From positions 310,001 to 374,000 of the forward strand of contig CAXXFH010000006.1 of assembly GCA_963677085.2 (NCBI GenBank): 64,000 nt of DNA. The letters run 5' to 3'. The notes under the pieces were generated by a model. It was not told the DNA's origin. It was given only the letters and a program-made list of their open reading frames with translations, and ran no database searches. Shown piece by piece: positions 8,999 to 19,000 of this stretch (position 1 is its first letter; the number at the start of each line of letters is the position of its first letter). Origin of the DNA: G963677085 sp963677085 (GTDB lineage: Bacteria > Planctomycetota > Planctomycetia > Pirellulales > Thermoguttaceae). The position numbers and the translations under genes are program-made.

Positions 8999-9891
8999 TT
9001 TCTTCGCGCAGCGGGATCGTGGGCATCGGATCTTTCGAGCATGGCCGTTCCGCAACGACACTAGGCACTTCCTCCCACGATGGTGGTTTGTTACCAGGCG
9101 ATTTCCGGCCGGGCACCCAAATGTCGAGCCCGCACAGAGCCGAGGCATGGGGCGCGACCAACGGGAGCCCAATTACGTAGGGCAAGACGTCGGATGCCCG
9201 CGCGTTCGCTGTGCAGGCGTCAACAAACACAACTCGCTATCAAATTATTGGATATTTTCTTGCTTCAGTGCAACCCGGAAAACAACAAAACTCAAAATCC
9301 GTCGACAATCGCTTCGCAGTGATTGTCGATCGTGCCTGGTGACAGGAGGAAAAAGCAAACGTCATGGATCGTCGCAACGGTCGAATTCGCGCTCGCGTCG
9401 CAGTAGGGGCATACTGCCTGAAGCATGCGTCAAACGCGAGAAAAAACCGCGGAGAACTTGCGAGGATTCCAATCGTTTCTTTCGCAGAGCCTCACGACTC
9501 GGCCTCTCTCATGGGCGTTCGCATGTCCAAGTGCCGAAGGCAATCATCGATAGCCTGGATCCGCGAGTTTTCGGTTTCCAGAAGCGATCGTTTTCAAAGA
9601 GCAGCAATCGGAAACAAGGTTTCCCCACGCTGCGCAGCCACCAAATAGCTTGGCCACTCGTCCAGGGTGGCCTGTAGGCACGACCGCATGGCATTCACGA
9701 CAAGCACATCGAACGGGCCATACGTCAGGAGGAAACGACGCGCCAGGCGACGCGCTCCCAGATGGCACAGCTTCGCGCAGCGTTTCGGGGGGTAGAAGTC
9801 CCTGTCGCTTTAAGTTGATGGAGTGGAGTGGGTTACGACGCGAGGTGGTCGTAGGCGCAAAAAAGAAGCCCGGCCTTGCCGGGCTGTCTAG
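8999..9891. other. Long gene-free stretch
   Basis: No frame in these approx. 890 bases is convincing. It contains broken pieces of the dispersed element seen at 2030 and 27556: CGACCAACGGGAGCC near 9157 and CTGTGCAGGCGTCAAC near 9215, then GTTTTCGGTTTCCAGAAGCG near 9570. It is probably decayed repeat DNA, with the promoter of the metallopeptidase gene at its left edge. Confidence 0.5.
9858..9886 (-). terminator. Rho-independent terminator of tRNA-Leu
   Basis: On the minus strand an 8-bp stem (AGCCCGGC against GCCGGGCT, loop of three) is followed by TTCTTTTTT. It begins only six bases after the tRNA 3' end. Confidence 0.9.
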
Positions 9892-9976
9892 TGCCGAAGA
9901 GAGGACTCGAACCTCCACGAGCGTTAAGCTCACTAGGTCCTGAACCTAGCGCGTCTGCCAATTCCGCCACTTCGGC
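9892..9976 (-). tRNA. tRNA-Leu (anticodon CAG)
   Basis: The 85-base gene folds with acceptor stem GCCGAAG/CTTCGGC, a D-arm containing AATTGGCAGA, anticodon stem CTAGG/CCTAG around loop TTCAGGA (anticodon CAG), a long variable arm as expected of class II tRNAs, and TTCGAGT in the T-arm. The bases after the discriminator A are not CCA, so the 3' end must be added by the CCA enzyme. Confidence 0.95.
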
Positions 9977-10284
9977 GGCACCTCATTATTTCTAGACCAC
10001 AAAGCCCCGGAACGCAAGGGCCCCGGCTGTGTTGTGGGGAGAAAAACGTATCCACGGGTAATCGGCTTCGGAGAGGCGAAAACTTGTGGAAAAGGTGGAA
10101 AAGTTGGAGCAGGCTCCCCTCCGGAAATGGGAACGCTTGGTGCTCTTGCCGACTTCCCGGGGCAGCCTACCCGTTTCGTTTTAAGTGCAAAAAAAACCGG
10201 CTGCCACCCCGTGAGGAGAGTGGCAGCCGGATCTTGTTGTCCAATCGCCGGACGACTCAAGCGGTCGCCTCGCGCTGGTCATGT
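9977..10284. other. Gene-free stretch between the pilin-like gene and tRNA-Leu
   Basis: Apart from the terminator at 10189-10230 and the presumed promoter of tRNA-Leu near its left edge, I see no gene in these 308 bases. Confidence 0.6.
10189..10230 (-). terminator. Rho-independent terminator of the DUF1559 gene
   Basis: On the minus strand an 11-bp perfect stem (CCGGCTGCCAC against GTGGCAGCCGG, loop of 12) is followed by eight T. It lies about 55 bases after the DUF1559 stop codon. Confidence 0.95.
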
Positions 10285-11397
10285 TTACTGATAGAAGGTG
10301 AAGAACTCGCTTGCCGGGTCGCCGCCGTTTCGTGTAACGACAAACCAGTACAGCGACGGGTCGACTTCCTTCGAGATGCTGTGAACGGTGCCATCGGCGA
10401 ACAGGTGGTTGACCACGCCCGGGTGGTCGCTGCTCGGGCCGAAGACATACGTAGTGTCGGGGCCGCTAAAGTCGGTTGCCCCTTCATATCCCGTCGTAAT
10501 CGAACCATTCTCCTCTTCGTACTGCTTGTCGGTCCAAGATACGAAGGGCAACTGTTCCGATGTCAGCGCTACCAAGCTGTCGTCTTCGTACTTGCCGGTT
10601 TCGTAGCCATCGAAGGTCCAGAACTGGTAGTTGGTGCTACTCGGGTCTTCGAGCACAGTGTTGGCGTCATTCGGAAACGCCACTAGGGTGGCTTCCTGGC
10701 CATCGTACCACACGGATGAAATGGGTTCTTTGGTTTCGCAACAGATTGCCGTGTTCGACAGGCCATCGGTGTAATCGGAAAGCCGTCGTCGTTCGCCCGG
10801 ATAGATGGCGCCGTCCGGGTGCTTCGACTTATTAGTGCTGCTAACGTAACCGGAGCCGCCTGCGTTGCTCGCGATAAAATCCAGGCTTTCCTGGGTAGTT
10901 GCACCAAGCGACTTGTAATTGGTGATCGGGCCTTGGTCGGTACCCGTGTAGGCGGTAGATCCGGCCGTGCTGGCGAACTCTTCGCCGCTATAGCTGGCAC
11001 AGATAAACCCGGCCACCGAGGAGGCTCGTGCCTCCAGGACCTGGGCATCCACGCCCGAGGTTGACCTATAGTCCTTGTAAGTCCGAATTTCTAGCTGGTC
11101 GTACAGGTTCTGTTCTTCCAGGTACGGCAGCAGGTAGGTCAACCAACTGTAGCCATATCCGCTGTTGGTGGAGATCGAACTCGAATACTGCGTACTGGGG
11201 AACTTCTTATACGAGTCGTGGAAATTGTGCGTCGCCAAGCCGATTTGTTTCAGCTTGTTGATGCAGGTTGCTCGGCGGGCCGCTTCGCGGGCCGCTTGGA
11301 TCGCCGGCAAAAGCAGGGCGATCAGGATGCCGATGATGGCAATCACCACCAGCAGCTCGACGAGGGTGAACCCTCGCTTGCGGGACGATGTGATCAT
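10285..11397 (-). CDS. DUF1559 family protein with type IV prepilin N-terminus
   Basis: The 370-residue protein starts MITSSRKRGFTLVELLVVIA, a prepilin leader cut before Phe with Glu at position 5, followed by one long hydrophobic helix and LLPAIQAAREAARRATC. The rest is the DUF1559 (H-X9-DG protein) domain, with PDGAIYPGERRRLSDYTDGLS near residue 265 and an H-x9-D-G ending (HPGVVNHLFADGT). These proteins are greatly expanded in planctomycetes and probably form pseudopili or surface assemblies. The ATG at 11397 is fixed by a strong AAGGAGGT site at 11404-11411. It is monocistronic with its own terminator. Confidence 0.92.
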   Translation of the reverse strand: MITSSRKRGFTLVELLVVIAIIGILIALLLPAIQAAREAARRATCINKLKQIGLATHNFHDSYKKFPSTQYSSSISTNSGYGYSWLTYLLPYLEEQNLYDQLEIRTYKDYRSTSGVDAQVLEARASSVAGFICASYSGEEFASTAGSTAYTGTDQGPITNYKSLGATTQESLDFIASNAGGSGYVSSTNKSKHPDGAIYPGERRRLSDYTDGLSNTAICCETKEPISSVWYDGQEATLVAFPNDANTVLEDPSSTNYQFWTFDGYETGKYEDDSLVALTSEQLPFVSWTDKQYEEENGSITTGYEGATDFSGPDTTYVFGPSSDHPGVVNHLFADGTVHSISKEVDPSLYWFVVTRNGGDPASEFFTFYQ

Positions 11398-11960
11398 AAG
11401 ACCACCTCCTTGAAAAAAAGATAGATGAAGAAAATAAGTGCGGCATTTTCGCCGCGGACGCGCAAAGTGTATCGGATAAATGCACATAACGGGGGGAGGC
11501 GAATGGCGAGAAAAATGCCAGATAGCCTCGATCCGCTCCGTTCGCCCAAAACAAAACCCCCACGTAATCTCGCCGGCGAACCTATGGAAAAGTGCAGCCC
11601 AAGCACCCTCGCGAAAATGGTGCTTGCTGGTGGGGGCTGGCGACTGGCTGAGAGCTAAGCCCCATTCTTCCACAAGCTCGCTTGTGCCGGTTGCCTAGGA
11701 AACCGGAACAGCGGGTGGTCTTGCCCTTTCTGGCGGTGCGGAACACACCAGCCAGCGAAAGTGATTGTAACAGAACACTAATTGGGATGTCAAACGATCT
11801 GCAACCTTTTTCACCCACCCGGCAGCGGGGGTGTTGGGGCGTGCAGGGGGCGGCGGATTGTCGGTATTCGCGAACTCCTATCGTTGATGGCGTTTGACGA
11901 AGGTGGTTGGTCTCCTCGAAGTCTTGCTGACACAAGGGGTTATGGATAACCTAAGGCGGT
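11398..11960. other. Gene-free stretch upstream of DUF1559 and addB
   Basis: This divergent intergenic region should carry promoters for both genes. A 7-bp hairpin (AAGCACC against GGTGCTT, near 11607-11630) and several shorter palindromes are visible between 11590 and 11760. They could belong to a small RNA, but no family is recognisable. I see no coding signal. Confidence 0.45.
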
Positions 11961-14900
11961 ATGACTACGGCACACATGCTCACTGTCGTCGCAGCCCCCC
12001 CCAGCAGTGGAAAGACTGCTTGGTTGTTGGCCCGATACCGCGAAGTGCTCGGTGGCGGGCGGCTGGGGGCTGCGCTGTGGTTGGCCCCCACGTGGCGGGC
12101 GGCGGCCGAGGTGCGCGAGCGTCTGCTCGAAGGTTTGCCGGGGGTGTTCAGTCCCGGAGTGATGACATTCGAGAAATTCGCCGATGCGGTGCTCGAAACG
12201 TCGCCGTTGCCCGTGCGACCGATGACGCAGTTGATGAAGCGCCAGGTGATCCGCCATTTGATCGACGTCGAGCTGGGCGCCGGACATCTGGAGCATTTCG
12301 GTCCGATCGCTCGAACCGGAGGGCTGGTGAATCTGATCGGCGGGTTCATCAGCGAGTTGAAGCGTCTGGAGATTTGGCCCGAGCACTTCGACGAGGCCTG
12401 CCGGCGCCGAGGGGCGAGCCGCAAAGACGTCGAGTTGTTGGGGATCTACGACGCTTATCAACAGTGCCTTCTCGAACGAAACCTCTACGACCCGGAGGGA
12501 CGTTTCTGGTCGGCCCGCGACTGGTTGCAGCGATGTCAAACGGAGGAGCCCGGTCGGGGTGGGCATCGGCCGTTTCCTCGTTTGCAATTGGTCGTCGTCG
12601 ACGGGTTCACCGATTTCACCCGGACGCAGCACGAAATTCTTGAGGTCTTGGCCGAGCGGGTCGAGGCGATGTTCGTGTCGTTGTCCCTGGAGGCCGAACC
12701 GCGGCGGGCCGATTTGTTCGCCAAGCCCGAAAAGACGCTGGCCGAATTGCGACGACGGCACAAATCGTTCATTGTGGAGGAACTTTTTCGGAAAGCGGAA
12801 AGCGGAGAGCGGAAAGCGGAGATAGGAGAAGGGAAAGCGGAGCGGGGTGGGGGCGAGAGTGTTTGGCCGGCAATGACGCATGTTGAACGCAATGTGTTCG
12901 GCAACCCTCGCAACATGCAGCCGGCGGCCGACACCCGGGGGATCGAGATTCTGGCGGCCGCCCGGCAGATTGGCGAAATCGAGCTGATCGGGCGCAAAAT
13001 TAAGCGGCTGTTGACGGTCGAAGGTGTTGCACCGGGCGACGTGGCCGTGGTGTTTCGCTCGCTGGGCGACGCGACCTCGTTGGTCGACGAAGTGTTCGGG
13101 CGGTTGGGAATTCCGTTTGCCATCGAATCGGGCTTGCCGTTGCAGCGTTCGCCCGCCCTGGCCGCGCTGGTCCGCTTGCTTCAGACCGATCTGGAAGATT
13201 GGCCCTACCGTCAGTTGCTGGCTGTGTTACGAAGCAACTACTTTCGGCCCCACTGGCCTGAGTGGCGCGAAGGTCGGGCGGCGGTCGATGCCGAACGGTC
13301 GATTCGCCATCTGCAAATTCCCCGTGGCCGTGCGCGATTGCTCGAACAGCTCCAGGCCGAGCAGAGCGACGACAGCCACAACGGTGAGGCTGGCGATGGC
13401 GGCGACGCAAATGGCCAATCGCGCTCGGCCCGTGTGTTGGCCCTGCTTGCCCGATTTGCCGCCACGCTCGACGCGCTGCCGCAGAAGGCCTCGCCGGCCG
13501 AGTGGGCTGCCGCCTGGCAACGTTTGGCCGAAGAAACCGGACTGGCAGCCGCGATTGAAGAGGACGTTGAAGATAACACCATTGGCCAAACCGATCGCAT
13601 GGCTTGGCTTCGGCTGAAAAAGGTCCTCGACGACGGCAGTACGCTTTCGCGTTGGCTCGAACAAGATCCGCCGCAATGGAACCGTCGCGAAGCCTTGGCC
13701 GCGCTGGTCGACATTTTGGCCAGCGAGTCGTTGGGCTCGGCGGGCGACGAGTCGGGACGCGTGCGGGTGTTGTCGGCGACGAGTGTTCGGGCGCTGAAGA
13801 TTCCGTATCTCTTCGTGGCCGGGCTGTCGGAAAAGGCCTTTCCGCCGCCCGATCGCGAAGACCGGCTTTACAGCGAAGCCGAATCGCAGCAGTTGATCGA
13901 CGCTGGTTTGCCGCTGGTCGCTCGGGCGGAGCGCAACCGCGAAGAGATGCTACTGTTCTACGAGGTGATCACTCGCGCGACGTGCCGGTTGTATCTGAGT
14001 TATCCCTGTTTGGACGAATCGGCGCAACCGCTTTCGCCCAGTCCGTATTTGACCGAAGTCGAGCAGGCGTGCGGCGCCGGGCGTATCACACGAACCGAAC
14101 AGGCCGATCTGAGCCCGATTCCGCTGGACGACGATCCGTTGTCGCTCGCCGAATTGCGTGTGAAGGCCACGGCCACCGCGTTGGCTGGCAACGTGGCCCT
14201 GCTGGCCGGGCTGGCACGCCACGACGCGACCACGGCCCAACCGCTGTTGGCCGCGCTTTCGTTGTGCGACGAACGTCAGCGGCGCGACGGTTTCGGCCCG
14301 GCCGAAGGGATCCTACCGGCACCGGCCGTTGTCGAGCAACTTCAACAGCGATTCGATCCGACCGGTACGTTTCGGGCGACGGCCTTGGAGCGGTACGCGT
14401 CGTGTCCGTTTCGCTTTTTCTCCGAAGAGGTTTTGCGGCTGCGGCCAGTCGAAGATATCGAGTTGGCCGTCGATCGGGCCGAACGCGGCCGTTTGGCTCA
14501 CGACGTGTTGGCCACGTTTCACCGCCGGTTGAACGACGACCATGGCGGGTCGACCTCGCCGGCGTCGATCGACCAAGAGGAATTCGAACGCCGGATGGCC
14601 GAGGCGTTTCGGCAGCACTTCGAGCCGGTGCCGGCGAATCCCGTGGCGGCGGCCCTGCGCGAGATCGATCGCCGCGTGCTCACGGCCTGGCTGAACGATT
14701 ACCGCCGCCAACATGCCGACTACGACAAACTCTCGGCCGGCTACGATCGGCCGTTGTGTCCTGCGCGGTTTGAAGAGTCGTTTGGCCATACACCCAAAGC
14801 GGAAGGGGAATCGTCGTTGTTCACTTTAAGCGACGGTGAAGTGCCGCCGCTGGAATTGGAAGCCGGGCAGATGACGATTCGGATCAGCGGACGGATCGAC

Positions 14901-15371
14901 CGCATCGACACGGGCGAGGTCGACGGTACGCCGGTGGCTAATGTGATCGACTACAAGACGGGCAGCTCCACTCGATTCAGCCTGGAGTCGGTTCTCTCGG
15001 GCGTCACCCTGCAATTGCCCTTGTACGCCATGGCGACGGCCGAGTTGATCCTCGACGACCTCAATCCGGTTCCGTGGCAGGCCGGTTACTGGTATTTGCG
15101 CGAGAAGGGTTTTCCGGCGAAGAAGTCGTTGGTGATGTACGAGCCGAGCGAAACGGGCGTTGAGCCCACGGAAGACTGGGAGACCATCCGCATGGTCTTG
15201 CCCGAGGTGCTTGCCGCATTGGTCACCGGCATGCGCACCGGGCAATTCCCCGTTTACAACGCCGACGAACATTGCACGCGCAATTGTCCGTTGAAAACGG
15301 TTTGCCGCATTCAACAAATTCGCTGGCTGGAAAAGACCTGGTCGGCGATGCCGGAGGATGAACCCGAGTGA
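11961..15371 (+). CDS. addB: AddB-type helicase/nuclease subunit
   Basis: The 1136-residue protein matches the AddB subunit of the AddAB (RexAB) double-strand-break resection complex. It has a phosphate-binding loop (APPSSGKTAWLL, near residue 12), a superfamily-1-like middle with VRVLSATSVRALKIPYLFVAG, and a C-terminal PD-(D/E)XK nuclease with IDYKTG near residue 996. Cysteines in YASCPFRFF (near 815) and in CTRNCPLKTVC (near 1105-1113) fit the iron-sulfur cluster that staples AddB nucleases. An odd stretch at about 276-297 (KAESGERKAEIGEGKAE) is encoded by a GA-rich dispersed repeat. It is followed by a nuclease cassette and then addA. Confidence 0.88.
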   Translation: MTTAHMLTVVAAPPSSGKTAWLLARYREVLGGGRLGAALWLAPTWRAAAEVRERLLEGLPGVFSPGVMTFEKFADAVLETSPLPVRPMTQLMKRQVIRHLIDVELGAGHLEHFGPIARTGGLVNLIGGFISELKRLEIWPEHFDEACRRRGASRKDVELLGIYDAYQQCLLERNLYDPEGRFWSARDWLQRCQTEEPGRGGHRPFPRLQLVVVDGFTDFTRTQHEILEVLAERVEAMFVSLSLEAEPRRADLFAKPEKTLAELRRRHKSFIVEELFRKAESGERKAEIGEGKAERGGGESVWPAMTHVERNVFGNPRNMQPAADTRGIEILAAARQIGEIELIGRKIKRLLTVEGVAPGDVAVVFRSLGDATSLVDEVFGRLGIPFAIESGLPLQRSPALAALVRLLQTDLEDWPYRQLLAVLRSNYFRPHWPEWREGRAAVDAERSIRHLQIPRGRARLLEQLQAEQSDDSHNGEAGDGGDANGQSRSARVLALLARFAATLDALPQKASPAEWAAAWQRLAEETGLAAAIEEDVEDNTIGQTDRMAWLRLKKVLDDGSTLSRWLEQDPPQWNRREALAALVDILASESLGSAGDESGRVRVLSATSVRALKIPYLFVAGLSEKAFPPPDREDRLYSEAESQQLIDAGLPLVARAERNREEMLLFYEVITRATCRLYLSYPCLDESAQPLSPSPYLTEVEQACGAGRITRTEQADLSPIPLDDDPLSLAELRVKATATALAGNVALLAGLARHDATTAQPLLAALSLCDERQRRDGFGPAEGILPAPAVVEQLQQRFDPTGTFRATALERYASCPFRFFSEEVLRLRPVEDIELAVDRAERGRLAHDVLATFHRRLNDDHGGSTSPASIDQEEFERRMAEAFRQHFEPVPANPVAAALREIDRRVLTAWLNDYRRQHADYDKLSAGYDRPLCPARFEESFGHTPKAEGESSLFTLSDGEVPPLELEAGQMTIRISGRIDRIDTGEVDGTPVANVIDYKTGSSTRFSLESVLSGVTLQLPLYAMATAELILDDLNPVPWQAGYWYLREKGFPAKKSLVMYEPSETGVEPTEDWETIRMVLPEVLAALVTGMRTGQFPVYNADEHCTRNCPLKTVCRIQQIRWLEKTWSAMPEDEPE
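12787..12850. repeat. GA-rich GCGGAAAGC repeat inside addB
   Basis: Tandem units of GCGGAAAGC and variants lie in frame in addB, adding about 22 Lys/Ala/Glu/Gly residues. Similar runs occur at the end of the CCA enzyme gene (20937-20967) and inside the dehydrogenase gene (63327-63433). Confidence 0.75.
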
Positions 15372-15409
15372 GCCGGTTGTTCGATTTTTGTGCGAAACAC
15401 AAAAAGGTG

Positions 15410-15817
15410 ATGACAAAAAAGCCGCAGATGAACACAGATGAACGCAGACGGGATTTGAATGCTCTATCGGAAAAGGTGATCGGCTGTGCCTTCACCGTAT
15501 CCAATGCATTAGGAACCGGCTTCTTGGAAAAGGTGTATGAAAACGCGCTCGCGCACGAGTTGCGCAAGGCTGGGTTAGGAGTTCAACAACAACATGGCGT
15601 AACTGTCTGTTACGACGGCATTGTCGTGGGGGAATACTTGGCCGACATTCTGGTCGAAGGCATGCTGCTCGTAGAGCTAAAGGCAATTAAGGCATTGAAC
15701 GACGCACATTTGGCCCAATGCTTGAACTACCTGAAAGCAACCAGCTTGACTCTATGCCTGTTGCTGAACTTCGGAGCCTCGAAGATCGAAGTCCGACGCA
15801 TCGTTCGCAAGTTCTGA
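15410..15817 (+). CDS. GxxExxY family protein (PD-(D/E)XK nuclease-like)
   Basis: The 135-residue protein carries the family hallmark GFLEKVY (Gly37, Glu40, Tyr43) and a nuclease-like Asp79 ... Glu89-Leu-Lys91 (ADILVEGMLLVELKA). The family (TIGR04256, PDDEXK_3) is predicted to be a small nuclease, but its biological role is not established. The start is uncertain: ATG at 15410 has AAGGTG just before it, and ATG at 15428 is also possible. Residues 5-14 are encoded by a repeat arm (GCCGCAGATGAACACAGATG) identical in style to the palindromic elements around it. The gene sits between addB and addA, followed at once by a complete element. Confidence 0.85.
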   Translation: MTKKPQMNTDERRRDLNALSEKVIGCAFTVSNALGTGFLEKVYENALAHELRKAGLGVQQQHGVTVCYDGIVVGEYLADILVEGMLLVELKAIKALNDAHLAQCLNYLKATSLTLCLLLNFGASKIEVRRIVRKF

Positions 15818-15823
15818 TGCATT

Positions 15824-16044
15824 ACTGAAACTGAAAAGAGAAGGAGGCCGCAGATGAACGCAGATATACGCAGATGAAGAAAATGGTTTGAAAGCTCAGG
15901 ATATCTGGCGGACCACGCTGCTAAAGAATTGCGTTTGGGAAGCTTGCCGAGCAGACTGCCCGTTTCACGCCAGAATCCTCTCCTGTCTGCGTTTATCTGC
16001 GTTCATCTGCGGCTGCAACCGTCGGGATCGTTTTCGGTTTGAGT
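15824..16044. repeat. Palindromic MITE-like element, family A, copy C
   Basis: Terminal inverted repeats ACTGAAACTGAAAA (left) and TTTTCGGTTTGAGT (right) enclose a second inverted pair, GCCGCAGATGAACGCAGATA on the left and ATCTGCGTTCATCTGCGGC on the right. The middle is unrelated unique sequence. Other copies are at 24207-24435 and 28513-28842. It begins six bases after the GxxExxY stop codon. Confidence 0.8.
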
Positions 16045-16096
16045 TGTCATACTCCACTCAATATGCACCAAGCATTCTGCCGCGGCGAATAAAACC

Positions 16097-19000
16097 ATGT
16101 CCACACCCCAATCCACCGCCAGGAAGCCCGGACTGACTGAACAGCAGCGTTGTGCGATTTCAGCGCGGAAGGTTTCGGTGGCGTTGTCGGCCGGGGCCGG
16201 GTGTGGCAAGACGTTTGTGCTTACCGAACGCTTCCTCTCGGAACTCGATCCGGCGACCAGCAAGCCCGGCCAGCGCCCGCGGTTGAGCCAGTTGATCGCG
16301 ATTACCTTTACCGAACGGGCCGCCCGGGAGATGCGAGACCGGATTCGCGCCGCCTGTCGCACGCGGTTGCTCGACGCGCCTGAGTCGGAGGTCGACTACT
16401 GGCTCGCGTTGATCCGCGAACTCGACGCCGCACGGATCAGCACGATCCACTCGTTTTGCGGTTCGCTTCTGCGGGCGCATGCCGTCGAGGCCCAGCTCGA
16501 CCCGCAGTTTCGCGTGCTCGATCAGGCCCAGGCTGAAACCGTGTTGTTCGAGGTGCTCGACGAAGAACTGCGCCGCCGCTTGGCCGCCGGAGATGAGACG
16601 GTCTTGCAGCTTATCGTGCAGTTCGACTTGGGGTCGCTCTACGAGATGATCCAAGTATTGCTGGGCAAGCGGCAGGAGATCGACTGGGATCGCTGGACCA
16701 AGACGACCGTCGACGAACTTCTCGAACACTGGGACACTTTCTGGCAACGCGACGCGCTGCCGCGGTTGCTTGGGCAGGTCGTCGAGTCGCCACAAGCTGA
16801 GACTGTATTGCGGTTGGCCCGCGAGATGCCGTCGACCAATGCCACGATGCAGGAACGTTTTGCCCTGCTGGTCGACAAGCTCTCAGCGCTGCAAACGAGC
16901 AAAACACCCGAGGACGATCTGCTCGAAATCCGCGAAGCGGCCAAGGTTCAAGGCGGCGGCGGTAAGAAGGCCTTTGCTAGCGACGAGCTTTACCAGAAAT
17001 TCAACGACGCGGCGAAAAGACTTCGCGACCTGATCGACAAAGTGAAGAAGAACCTGGCCTTCGACCTCGTGGCCGCGCGCCCGGCGGCCGAGATGTCGCT
17101 GAAACTGCTTTCGCTGACGGCCGATATCGCGACAGTCTACAACGCCCGAAAACTGGAGTTGGGGGCGTTGGACTTCGACGACCTGTTGATTCGCGCACGG
17201 CAATTGCTCGTCGGGCCACAACGGGCCGAATTGCGCAGACGGTTGGCCGGTCAACTCCACTTGCTGCTGGTCGACGAGTTCCAGGACACCGACCCGTTGC
17301 AGGTTGAGTTAGTCGAAGCGCTGTGTAACGACGATGTGAGCCGGGGTAAGTTATTTTTCGTGGGCGACTTCAAGCAGTCGATCTATCGTTTCCGGGGAGC
17401 ACAGCCGCACGTGTTCCGGCAGTTGCGCGAGTCGATTCCCGACGCAGGCCGGTTGCCGCTGTCGTTGAACTTCCGCAGCCAACCGGCGATTCTCGATTTC
17501 GTCAACGAGCTGTTTGCCGATCGATTTTCGCCCTACGAACCGCTTCGCGCTTTTCGCGCCCAGGTCGCGTTGCGCCCAGCCGTGGAAATCATGCTTGCCC
17601 ACGAAACCAACGAAGAGCAGTTGGTCGGGGAAGGCGCCCACCAGCGCGAGCGCCTGGCTGAAATGGGACGTGCCGAACGGTTGCGGCGAACGGAGGCCGA
17701 CTGGATTGCCCGCCGACTGCGCCACATGCTCGACCAGGGCGAACCGCTGGTCTACGACGAAGCGGCGGCCAAAGCGGGCGCGCCGGCCGCCCGAGCGGTA
17801 CGCCCCGGCGACATTGCCCTGTTGTTCCGTGCGTTGTCCAACGTGGAACTCTACGAAGAGGCCCTGCAGCGCTATGGCATCGATTACTACCTGGTCGGCG
17901 GCAAGGCCTTTTACAGTCAGCAGGAAGTGTTCGATCTAGCCAACCTGCTGCGGGCCGTGGAGAGTGCGTGCGACGAGTTGAGCCTGGCCGGCGCGTTGCG
18001 CAGCCCGTTCTTTGGGCTGTACGACGAAACGCTCTATTGGCTCGTGCACGCCGGGGCGAAGAACACGCCGCGGTCGCTCGACGCGGGGTTGATGCAAGAC
18101 GCACTCCCACCGCAGATCGAGGGCGAGCAGCGGCGCCGCACGACCCATGCTGCGACCACGTTGCGCGGGCTGCGCTCGGTCAAAGACCGCGTGCCGATTG
18201 CTCAGTTGATCCATCGGGCGCTGGAGGCCACGGCCTACGACGCCGCGCTATTGGGCGAATTTCTCGGCGAGCGGAAGTTGGCCAACTTGCAGAAGCTCGT
18301 CGAGCAAGCCCGGGCGTTCGACCGCCAGGGCGGTTTCACACTTTCCGACTTCATCACCCAGCTTTCGCAGTTCGTCGCCCGACAGCCCGACGAGGCCCTG
18401 GCGGCCACGCATCCCGAGACGACCGACGTCGTACGGCTAATGTCGGTCCATCAGTCGAAGGGCTTGGAGTTTCCTGTCGTGGTAGTGCCCGACATCGATC
18501 GTGCCCGGCACACGGGCCGTGGCTCGGTAGCGTTTTCACCCGAATTGGGACCGATGGTCAAACTGCCCGACGGCCCCAGCGGGTTCGACCTGCATGCCGT
18601 GGCCGAAACGGCCGAAGACGAAGCGGAGCTCGACCGGCTGCTCTACGTGGCGGCTACCCGGGCGGCCGATTACCTGATCCTCTCGGCCGGCATGGAAGAC
18701 CCACAGAAGCCCCGGGGGCCGTGGCTGAAGCGGCTGTTCGAGCGGTTTGGCAATTTGGCCATCGGCGGTACGGCCGATGGCCAGCACCACGAGGAGCTGG
18801 CCGAGACGCCACCTCTTGCAGAAATGAAGACGTCCGATACGGAAACTCCCGACGGTCAGCTCTACCAGGTCGTCACCACGCGCCCGCCGGCACCGAAGAA
18901 AGTGGCCGGCCCCAGGCGGCGCGACTTGGAGAAGATCGTCGACAAGGCCCAGGAAATGGCCGCCCGGGGCGAAGGACGTGTGCCGCCACACGTCGACCCG

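Noticed and set aside
11590..11770. 6S or SRP RNA gene upstream of DUF1559
   Set aside because: Hairpins are present, but I could match neither the conserved SRP loop nor a 6S-like long bulged stem.
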